From Alphaproteobacteria bacterium MarineAlpha9_Bin7 (GTDB lineage Bacteria > Pseudomonadota > Alphaproteobacteria > UBA7887): 5,699 nucleotides of DNA. The stretch lies in contig PTKD01000128.1 of NCBI GenBank assembly GCA_002938115.1, forward strand, positions 1-5,699, read 5' to 3'. Under the pieces are notes generated by a model, which had not been told where the DNA came from, ran no database searches, and saw only the letters and a list, made by a program, of their open reading frames with translations. Each line of letters opens with the position of its first letter. The stretch's first letter is position 1. Positions 1 to 5,699 of the stretch are shown here, piece by piece. A program made the position numbers and the translations under genes.

Positions 1-226
1 CGCGAAAATCTTGGTCACTATCTGGATCTGCAATTAATTTCCCCAGTTCCGCCATTCCGTCACGTATTCGACGCAATTCGGCGGCGGCGGCCATAATCGG
101 GGACAACTCCGCATACTCCTTGGAAAGGCGGACACGGTCATCTGCCGAGATGCCGGGTCCATTGAGTTGTCCACTTATTTCTATCTGCCGTTCACTTATT
201 TTATCGAGTCGTTGGTCAAATTTCAT
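1..226 (-). CDS. prfA: Peptide chain release factor 1 (RF1), N-terminal part, cut by window edge
   Basis: RF1 recognises UAA and UAG stop codons on the ribosome and releases the finished protein. Only the first 75 codons are present; the family is usually about 355-360 residues, so the codon-recognition and GGQ catalytic domains lie beyond the left edge. The visible part starts MKFDQRLDKISERQIEIS and is rich in charged and Leu/Ala residues with helical spacing. It continues through a KEYAELSPI stretch (about residues 36-44), which matches the helical N-terminal domain of RF1. The ATG at 226 is the likely start: six codons upstream there is an in-frame TAA with no other ATG between, and the family begins at this point. 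No strong Shine-Dalgarno is visible. It follows ispG after 106 bases on the same strand. RF2 (prfB) has a similar N-terminal fold, but the start sequence and the genomic neighbourhood favour RF1. Confidence 0.82.
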   Translation of the reverse strand, partial: MKFDQRLDKISERQIEISGQLNGPGISADDRVRLSKEYAELSPIMAAAAELRRIRDGMAELGKLIADPDSDQDFR

Positions 227-332
227 CTGATGCCCACGCCAGGATTAGTGGTAAGGTTCTCCACCATGGGAGGATGGCCTGAAGGCCCGTCGCGACCTCA
301 GCCATATATCAGGGAAGGGCGCTGGCTTCTTA

Positions 333-1442
333 TCACTCATCTACACCGTCGTCATCGATCTCATGGGCCTTTTTTTCGACCAGTTCAACCAGGTGGTCAA
401 CTAGGTCCCGATCGTTGATTTTATGATCGGTTACCCCGCTCAGATAAACCTGATGGTTACCTCTCCCTCCACCAGTAAGGCCAATATCCGTTTCGCGCGC
501 CTCGCCAGGCCCATTCACCACACATCCAATCACAGACAGCGTCATCGGCGTCACTATGTGCTCCAAACGCTTCTCCAGTATCTCAACTGTTTTAATAACC
601 GGAAACTGTTGGCGAGCGCAGGATGGGCATGAAATTATACTGACACCACGATGGCGTATGTTGAGAGCCTTTAAAAGTTCAAAGCCGACTCTAACCTCCT
701 CTACCGGTTCCGCGGACAGTGATATACGAATCGTATCTCCAATTCCTGACCAAAGCAGCATTCCAAGGCCTATAGAAGATTTAACCGTGCCGGTTGTAAA
801 ACCTCCCGCTTCGGTAATGCCTATATGAAGAGGATAATCACACAACTGCGCCAACTCTTGATATGCAGCTACCGCCAGGAATACATCGGATGCCTTAACA
901 CTAATCTTGAAATCTAAAAAATCGTGGTCCTCCAAAATACGAGCGTGGGCAAGCGCACTCTCGACCATCGCTTCCGGACATGGCTCTCCATATTTTTCCA
1001 ACAAATCACGCTCAAGCGATCCGGCGTTCACACCAATCCGCATCGAACACCCATGATCTTTAGCTGATTGTACGACTTCCCGAACCCTATCTGAGGAGCC
1101 GATATTGCCGGGGTTGATTCGAAGACAGTGTGCGCCAGCCTCCGCGGCCTCAAGTGCCCGCTTATAGTGGAAATGTATATCAGCAACGACTGGCACCTCG
1201 ATTGCCGATATTATTTTTTTGAGAGCAGAAGTTGACTCTTTATCGGGGCAGGAAATCCGAACAATATCAACACCAGCAACTTCTAGAGCACGGACCTGTT
1301 GGATTGTCGCTGAAACATCTGCGGTCGGAGTATTAGTCATCGACTGCACGGCAATTGGTGCACCGCCGCCCACCTTAACCTTTCCAACATTAATTTGTCT
1401 GCTATCCCGTCGCAAAATATCACGATAAGGGCGAATGCTCAT
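333..1442 (-). CDS. ispG: 4-hydroxy-3-methylbut-2-en-1-yl diphosphate synthase, IspG/GcpE
   Basis: IspG is the cytosolic [4Fe-4S] enzyme that reductively opens methylerythritol cyclodiphosphate to HMBPP, the penultimate step of the MEP isoprenoid pathway. The protein has 369 residues, close to the E. coli length (372). The N-terminal TIM-barrel domain shows AVQSMTNTPTADV (31-43), VRISCPD (61-67), ADIHFHY (87-93), LRINPGNIG (107-115) and ITEAGG (209-214). The C-terminal iron-sulfur domain carries all expected ligands: Cys272 and Cys275 in SCPSCARQ, Cys307 in GCVVNGPGEA, and Glu314 in the same motif. The gene therefore looks complete and functional. The C-terminal tail (KKAHEIDDDGVDE) is short and acidic. 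The start is the ATG at 1442, which directly precedes the conserved N-terminus; the Shine-Dalgarno is weak (a GGA about 12 bases upstream). It lies 90 bases after rodZ and 106 before prfA on the same strand, so co-transcription is likely. Confidence 0.97.
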   Translation of the reverse strand: MSIRPYRDILRRDSRQINVGKVKVGGGAPIAVQSMTNTPTADVSATIQQVRALEVAGVDIVRISCPDKESTSALKKIISAIEVPVVADIHFHYKRALEAAEAGAHCLRINPGNIGSSDRVREVVQSAKDHGCSMRIGVNAGSLERDLLEKYGEPCPEAMVESALAHARILEDHDFLDFKISVKASDVFLAVAAYQELAQLCDYPLHIGITEAGGFTTGTVKSSIGLGMLLWSGIGDTIRISLSAEPVEEVRVGFELLKALNIRHRGVSIISCPSCARQQFPVIKTVEILEKRLEHIVTPMTLSVIGCVVNGPGEARETDIGLTGGGRGNHQVYLSGVTDHKINDRDLVDHLVELVEKKAHEIDDDGVDE

Positions 1443-1532
1443 TTCGATTTATTCCAAGTCAGCATTTGAATGTTTCGCAGTACAATCGCAACAATAACAA
1501 AAGACCACAAAGATCAGTCGCCCTACGTAAAA

Positions 1533-2711
1533 TTATTGGTTCTCAATTTGCGCGAGGCCCCGCAACGCACCTGGATCAAGCGGTATGTTGCGACGCACTG
1601 CACCCTCCGGACCTAATTGTGAAACGGGTAGCCCATCAACCAAAACTTCTAGACCGCCCGCGTTTCCCGTAATCAATGTCAAGTTCGGAAGGTCTGGAAC
1701 TCGATAACTATCCCCAGAATACAAAATGCGCGTAATCAACAACCCACTTTCCGGACTTTGAACTTGAACCCAGCTATCCTGGCGCGCAATCAACGTCACT
1801 CTTGACCCAACATTTTCGATTCCGTAGACGTGAGGAGTTCCCTGGACAACTGAACTACTTGGTGGTGGCGGTGGGGTTGGTATCAGGGTTGGTTCGGCCG
1901 GAGCTACGACTAGGTCTCCTGTTATAGTAGCGGAAGAACCTGAAGTAGACTCACGCACAAAACTCTCATCGATTGAGATATCTTCGGTTACCTGGGCGGT
2001 TCGCCCAGTCTCGGTGAGCACTGTTACAGCCAACCCTGTTTCATCCTCAGACACGCTAGATGTTTCGGAGGCCACATTAATCAAATCTTCCTCAATATCA
2101 ATGTCTATGGCCTCTATTGCGACAACAGTAGACTCATCCGTCTCGGCTGTCAGTGGAACATTAGATTCTTCCACACCCTCAGGTAAAATGGGGCTTTTTG
2201 TTCGCGTCAGACCATCCACCATTTTGTTAGAATCTGATTCACCAAAGTGCTTAGGCACGGGAGGGACGGCGTCAAAGGTTACCCGATCTTCCGCTTGCCA
2301 AAAATACCAGACTCCAAACACTACCGCAGCAATCACGAGAGAACCGATAACAATTGCCACACGAGGCACACTTCCTTCCTGAGTCGGCGCCGGAAATGAA
2401 AGACGCGGCGAAGCAGCGAAGCCGGCCGATTCGGTCTTGAATCTATCCACAACATCCTTTGAGTCTGCCCCTAAGAAATCTGAATATGAACGCAAAAATC
2501 CGACGACATATGCTGGGCCTGGGAGCATTTCAAAGCTACCATCTTCAATGGACTGAAGATGTCGAAAACTTATTCTTAATGACCGGGCCACTTCTTCAAG
2601 GTTTTGGCCCTGTCGTTCGCGTAGCACCCGAAGTTCCGCACCAATGCCGCTATAAGAACTGGTCCCGCTATTGAATTCAGGGCTCAAATTAGGTTCGTCT
2701 GAGAACGTCAT
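1533..2711 (-). CDS. rodZ: RodZ-like bitopic membrane protein (HTH, one TM segment, C-terminal DUF4115-like domain)
   Basis: RodZ links the MreB cytoskeleton to the cell-wall elongation machinery through the inner membrane. In order, the 392-residue protein shows: a short polar N-terminus; a Cro-like helix-turn-helix of the RodZ type at about 23-90 (GAELRVLRERQGQNLEEVAR, then LRISFRHLQSIEDG and a GPAYVVGFLRSYSDFLG segment); a cytoplasmic linker; and one transmembrane helix at about 117-138 (AIVIGSLVIAAVVFGVWYFW). These are followed by a long Ser/Thr/Glu/Asp-rich periplasmic linker (about 140-268), a proline-rich run (about 271-284), and a beta-rich C-terminal domain (about 295-375) with SWVQVQ and LEVLVDG typical of DUF4115. 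The HTH of this family usually binds MreB rather than acting as a DNA regulator. The ATG at 2711 is firmly placed, as TAG and TAA stand in frame immediately before it; an AGG six bases upstream may be the ribosome binding site. It follows lysC by 60 bases. Family assignment is strong; in vivo role is inferred. Confidence 0.92.
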   Translation of the reverse strand: MTFSDEPNLSPEFNSGTSSYSGIGAELRVLRERQGQNLEEVARSLRISFRHLQSIEDGSFEMLPGPAYVVGFLRSYSDFLGADSKDVVDRFKTESAGFAASPRLSFPAPTQEGSVPRVAIVIGSLVIAAVVFGVWYFWQAEDRVTFDAVPPVPKHFGESDSNKMVDGLTRTKSPILPEGVEESNVPLTAETDESTVVAIEAIDIDIEEDLINVASETSSVSEDETGLAVTVLTETGRTAQVTEDISIDESFVRESTSGSSATITGDLVVAPAEPTLIPTPPPPPSSSVVQGTPHVYGIENVGSRVTLIARQDSWVQVQSPESGLLITRILYSGDSYRVPDLPNLTLITGNAGGLEVLVDGLPVSQLGPEGAVRRNIPLDPGALRGLAQIENQ

Positions 2712-2771
2712 TTACTACCTAGATCCACGATCTCTCCTCATCCGACGAGCCGGCACTCCCAACCTATTCAG

Positions 2772-3992
2772 TCATTCTTCATCCAAATCATAAGCCGTAT
2801 GCAACGACCTAAGCGCGAGCTCAGTGTACTCTTCTGCAATTAGAACACTAACTTTGATCTCAGAGGTCGAAATAACTTGGATATTGATGCCTTTGTCCGC
2901 AAGAGTTTCGAACATCTTTGTCGCAACGCCCGCGTGAGTCCGCATGCCCACTCCGATGACCGACACTTTGACGACATTAGAGTCCGACAGAAGCTCCTGA
3001 TATCCCAGTATATCTCGAGCCTGCCCAATCACCTCGGTCGCACGTGCTAGATCGGCTTTGCCAACCGTAAAGGTCAAATCTGCCGATGCGCCATCGTCGG
3101 ACGCGTTTTGCACAATCATGTCAACATTCACGCTGGCCTCGGAAAGAGGGCCAAAAATGCTCGCCGCAATACCCGGGCGATCTGGTATCCCCGTCAAAGT
3201 GATCTTGGCCTCGTCTCGACTGTAAGCGATCCCACTGACTACACGCTGCTCCACAATCACATCCTCATCAACCAACTGGGTCCCTGGCAAATTGTCAAAG
3301 GCTGACAAAACCTGCACCACAACGTGGTGCCGCATGGCGAGTTCCGCCGCCCGACCTTGCAAGACGTGCGCACCAAGAGATGCCATTTCAAGCATCTCCT
3401 CGTAGGTAATTTTGTCAAGCTTGCGAGCCTTAGTAACGATATTCGGGTCGCTAGTGTAGACGCCGTCAACATCGGTATAGATGTTACAAAGATCAGCGTG
3501 AAGCGCCGCCGTCAGAGCGACAGCTGAGGCATCCGATCCCCCTCGACCAAGGGTAGTCAGCCGATCCCGATGGCTTACGCCTTGAAAGCCAGGAATAACG
3601 GCCACCTCACCGGCGGTCAATCGTTGCACAATCTCTGTGGTGTCAATTGATTCGATATGGGCTTTCCCGTGAACATCGTCTGTAATTATTGGCAACTGCC
3701 AGGCGAGCCACGAGCGAGCGGGGATACCAAGACCTTGAATCGCCATTGCCATTAAACCAGCCGTCACTTGTTCACCGGATGCAACGACGGCATCGTACTC
3801 GCGCGCGTCATGTAGCGCCGAGATCTCGCGGGCCCACGACACTAATTTACTCGTGGTGCCTGCCATTGCTGAAACCACCACAGCGACCTCATTACCAGCA
3901 TTCACGGCTCGTTGGACGTGACGAGCAGCGCTGCGGATTTTTTCAATGTCAGCGAGCGAGGTGCCGCCAAATTTTTGAACAATGCGGGTCAT
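2772..3992 (-). CDS. lysC: Aspartate kinase (aspartokinase) with two C-terminal ACT domains
   Basis: Aspartate kinase phosphorylates L-aspartate with ATP, the entry step to lysine, diaminopimelate, threonine and methionine. From the ATG at 3992 the protein has 406 residues, usual for the monofunctional two-ACT type. The amino acid kinase domain (about 1-245) shows KFGGTS (7-12), VVVSAMAGTT (38-47), the substrate motif SGEQV (72-76), TLGRGGSDASA (147-157) and YTDVDGVYTSDP (172-183). ACT domain 1 (about 263-330) contains GIPDRPGIAASIF and VDMIVQN; ACT domain 2 (about 342-404) contains VIGVGMRTHAGVA and INIQVISTSEIKVSVLI. These features suggest feedback inhibition by lysine and/or threonine, as known for the family. 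The frame stays open upstream to an ATG at 4040 (16 extra residues), but homologues start at the M(T/A)RIVxKFGGTS position, so 3992 is preferred. It is divergent from ubiG and leads the run into rodZ. No second domain (homoserine dehydrogenase) is present. Confidence 0.96.
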   Translation of the reverse strand: MTRIVQKFGGTSLADIEKIRSAARHVQRAVNAGNEVAVVVSAMAGTTSKLVSWAREISALHDAREYDAVVASGEQVTAGLMAMAIQGLGIPARSWLAWQLPIITDDVHGKAHIESIDTTEIVQRLTAGEVAVIPGFQGVSHRDRLTTLGRGGSDASAVALTAALHADLCNIYTDVDGVYTSDPNIVTKARKLDKITYEEMLEMASLGAHVLQGRAAELAMRHHVVVQVLSAFDNLPGTQLVDEDVIVEQRVVSGIAYSRDEAKITLTGIPDRPGIAASIFGPLSEASVNVDMIVQNASDDGASADLTFTVGKADLARATEVIGQARDILGYQELLSDSNVVKVSVIGVGMRTHAGVATKMFETLADKGINIQVISTSEIKVSVLIAEEYTELALRSLHTAYDLDEE

Positions 3993-4043
3993 AGCCGTGG
4001 TACCGTCAGATAATGCACATGCGCGACGCACAGCCGGCATCTC

Positions 4044-4073
4044 TTGTAGTTGCGATCGGGGAACTATTATAGA
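4044..4073 (+). promoter_or_regulatory. Weak candidate promoter for ubiG
   Basis: On the plus strand TTGTAG (4044-4049) and TATAGA (4068-4073) are 18 bases apart, 40 bases before the ubiG start. Only three of six positions match the consensus -35, so this is suggestive only. It overlaps the minus-strand TATAAT, as often happens in compact divergent promoters. No operator-like repeat was recognised. Confidence 0.2.
4066..4071 (-). promoter_or_regulatory. Candidate -10 box of a lysC promoter (TATAAT)
   Basis: The minus strand of the lysC-ubiG divergent gap carries a perfect TATAAT. Transcription from it would start near 4059 and give a leader of roughly 65-70 bases before the lysC ATG at 3992. 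No good -35 box is seen at 16-18 bases; the nearest TTG-containing hexamer (TTGCGT) is 21 bases away. The assignment is therefore weak and rests on the -10 match and its position. Confidence 0.35.
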
Positions 4074-4112
4074 TACTGTGGTCAGACCTTAGACGCAACC
4101 GGACCATAAACA

Positions 4113-4895
4113 GTGCCGATATTGTCATCTCAATCAAAATGGCCGTCCGATCAAACAATTGACGAGAACGAAGTCGCGCGTTTCGAGAAATTGGCCCTTC
4201 GCTGGTGGGAACCAGACGGGCCCATGTCTGCGTTACTCAAACTCAACCCTGCGCGGATCGCATACATTCGCGACCAAATCGCCACCGCCCGGGGACCTGC
4301 TACGCTTAAGAACCGTCCGCTTGATGGGCTTAAGCTCCTGGATATCGGTTGCGGGGGGGGCATTTTGTCTGAGCCCATGGCGCGGCTCGGAGCAAAAGTG
4401 ACCGGAATTGACCCGGCTCGCCTGAACATACAGGTGGCAACGCTACATGCTCGTGAGATGGCTCTCGACATTGACTATAGGTGTCAGTCGCTCGAAGAAG
4501 CAGCTAAATCTAGCGAACAATATGACATAGTCCTAGCAATGGAAATCTTAGAACATGTAGCTGACAAATCGACTTTCATTCGATTGGCCACCTCATGTGT
4601 AACGTCGGGTGGGGCCTTGTTTCTTGCAACGCTTAATCGCACTCTCAAGTCGTACAGTCTGGCAATCGTGGGTGCTGAATATATTTTCAACTGGTTGCCG
4701 CGAGGCACACACGATTGGCACAAATTCTCTCGTCCTTCCGTCCTAGTGAAAGCTTTGATTGATAACGGGCTAGAGCCCGTGGATTTAACGGGAGTGCAGT
4801 ACAGCTTTTTAGCGGATCGCTGGTCACTAGGGAAAGATCTCAGTGTCAACTACATGGTTCATGCCAACAAGCCAACAAAAGAAATTATGGGCTAG
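4113..4895 (+). CDS. ubiG: Ubiquinone biosynthesis O-methyltransferase UbiG
   Basis: UbiG performs both S-adenosylmethionine-dependent O-methylations in ubiquinone biosynthesis, acting on membrane-bound polyprenyl intermediates. The 260-residue protein opens with the family signature TIDENEVARFEKLALRWWEPDG (about 15-36), followed by LLKLNPARIAYIRDQI. The Rossmann methyltransferase core has motif I LLDIGCGGG (75-83), the ribose-binding acidic end VTGID (96-100), motif II around YDIVLAMEILEHV (137-149) and motif III GGALFLATLNRT (166-177). The hydrophobic, aromatic stretch YSLAIVGAEYIFNWLPRGTH (181-200), followed by DWHKF (201-205), matches the UbiG-specific insertion linked to membrane association. 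The start is probably the GTG at 4113; a TTG three codons later is an alternative, and the next ATG (codon 38) would remove the conserved N-terminus. No good Shine-Dalgarno is visible. Codons 79-83 contain a run of eight G. The stop codon TAG shares CTAG with the end of the convergent aminotransferase remnant. Confidence 0.95.
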   Translation: MPILSSQSKWPSDQTIDENEVARFEKLALRWWEPDGPMSALLKLNPARIAYIRDQIATARGPATLKNRPLDGLKLLDIGCGGGILSEPMARLGAKVTGIDPARLNIQVATLHAREMALDIDYRCQSLEEAAKSSEQYDIVLAMEILEHVADKSTFIRLATSCVTSGGALFLATLNRTLKSYSLAIVGAEYIFNWLPRGTHDWHKFSRPSVLVKALIDNGLEPVDLTGVQYSFLADRWSLGKDLSVNYMVHANKPTKEIMG

Positions 4896-5699
4896 CTTAG
4901 GGCGGCCGCCAATCGGTCGATATCCGATTCACCATCATAAACTTGGGCCGATACCTTGACCCACAATGCTCCGTCAATTGGTACAACTAGCACCTCTATA
5001 CGATGGTGGTGGAGCAGTTGATCATGCAGGCGAACGGCGGCGGCATGACTGGCTTGGCAAGCACCAGGCACTCGCACTGTTACCATTGAAGCTGTCAGCA
5101 GGCTAGACGCTCCTCTTTCCGTGCCCCACCTCGCTGCCAGCTCGTCACCTGCCCAATTTGCAAAATTATGCATGTAGGATCGCGGGTGCCTGTCCAACTA
5201 AATTCCTCCCAAAAACCTTCATTGTAACCGGTGGAGATTACAGTGGGATGGAGGCCTGCTTGCATGCGATCGGCCACAGAAAGCATTGCACAGCCCTTGG
5301 GGGCGGAAAGCCACTTGTGACAATTGCCAAATACCAGTTGGCACCGACCTGACTAATATCTACAGCAACCATACCAGGCGCGTGAGCACCATCCACAAGA
5401 ACTGGTATCCCACGTGCGTCGCACATATCCACCAATTGTCTGATCGGCATCACAATTGCACCATGCGAGGTTACGTGATCCAACACTGCAAGTCGCACGC
5501 GCGGCCCGAGCGATGATTTCACAGCATTCACTATCTGGCTTTCATCTACGGTAGGGCACGGCAGGGAGACAGTTTTCAGAGCAACACCGCTGCGCACACA
5601 CTCGTAATGCAAACTATTTACAACGCCCTGATCATCTTGATCGGTAGTCAGTATCTCATCGCCCGAACCCGGTCGCAGTGACCGTGACACAGGGTTGAT
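4892..5699 (-). pseudogene. Broken class V (PLP-dependent) aminotransferase, isopenicillin N epimerase-like; extends past right edge
   Basis: Fold-type I PLP enzymes of class V include cysteine desulfurases and a group annotated as isopenicillin N epimerase-like. The remnant reads in three frames. Block 1 (right edge to about 5328) carries SGDEILTTD, LAVLDHVTS and VDGAHAPGM, the last with the aspartate that contacts the PLP ring nitrogen. Block 2 (about 5327-5174) reads GNCHKWLSAPKG, with the PLP lysine codon at 5314-5316, then HPTVISTGYNEGF and FSWTGTRDPT. Block 3 (about 5173-4892) reads HNFANWAGDELAARWGTERG, LTASMVTVRVPG, HRIEVLVVP, WVKVSAQVY and DRLAAALS before the stop. Between blocks 1 and 2 one base is missing near 5327-5328. 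Between blocks 2 and 3 (about 5173-5176) the frame changes again and, compared with family members recalled from memory, about 20-25 residues are absent. The start lies outside the window; the frame is open through 5699. The original substrate cannot be told. Confident as an aminotransferase relic; the cause (decay or assembly error) is less certain. Confidence 0.88.

Noticed and set aside
276..287. Small inverted repeat GGCC-TGAA-GGCC between ispG and prfA
   Set aside because: The stem is only four to five pairs and no T-run follows on either strand, so it is not a credible intrinsic terminator.
2014..2382. Open frame of 122 codons on the plus strand within rodZ
   Set aside because: It is antisense to the RodZ low-complexity linker, and its Ser/Thr/Ala-rich product mirrors that bias. 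It has no recognisable domain.
3689..3994. Open frame of 101 codons on the plus strand opposite the start of lysC
   Set aside because: It is antisense to conserved kinase motifs, with an Arg/Gln-rich product and no domain; a shadow frame.
4484..4849. Open frame of 121 codons on the minus strand within ubiG
   Set aside because: It lies wholly opposite the conserved methyltransferase core, and its product resembles no family.
4901..4910. Ten-base palindrome GGCGGCCGCC near the end of the aminotransferase remnant
   Set aside because: It has no loop and no T-tract and lies in Ala-rich coding sequence (LAAAL), so it is explained by codon content.
5320..5335. Programmed ribosomal frameshift as an explanation for the first aminotransferase break
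   Set aside because: No slippery heptamer in the right phase is present, and a second, larger lesion downstream would still break the protein.

Overview
The window looks like chromosomal housekeeping DNA from an alphaproteobacterium, most likely Rhodospirillales-like. This rests on protein resemblance judged by eye: the UbiG N-terminus, the RodZ layout, the two-ACT aspartokinase, and the neighbourhood of ubiG divergent from lysC followed by rodZ, ispG and prfA. G+C is moderate by eye. No database search was possible, so the taxonomic placement is inference.

Layout. On the minus strand, read from right to left, four genes run head to tail: lysC (aspartate kinase, stop at 2772), rodZ (2711-1533), ispG (1442-333) and the first 75 codons of prfA (226 to the left edge). 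The gaps are 60, 90 and 106 bases, and no convincing intrinsic terminator was seen in any of them, so one transcription unit is plausible. A short divergent region (about 3993-4112) separates lysC from ubiG on the plus strand (4113-4895). Within it is a perfect TATAAT on the minus strand that could serve lysC.

The right part (4892-5699) holds a class V, PLP-dependent aminotransferase-like gene on the minus strand that is broken. Three consecutive homologous blocks lie in three different reading frames. The first break is a one-base deletion just before the lysine that would bind PLP. The second is an out-of-frame internal deletion. The gene runs off the right edge and its preserved end shares the tetranucleotide CTAG with the end of ubiG, tail to tail.

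Function. The intact genes cover separate core tasks: aspartate-family amino acids and diaminopimelate (lysC), rod shape (rodZ), isoprenoid precursors by the MEP pathway (ispG), translation termination (prfA) and ubiquinone (ubiG). IspG and UbiG are linked loosely, because the ubiquinone side chain is isoprenoid. LysC (diaminopimelate for peptidoglycan), RodZ (elongasome) and IspG (undecaprenyl carrier) all feed cell-wall synthesis. No mobile element, CRISPR array, RNA gene or undescribed system was found. The most notable feature is the decayed aminotransferase.
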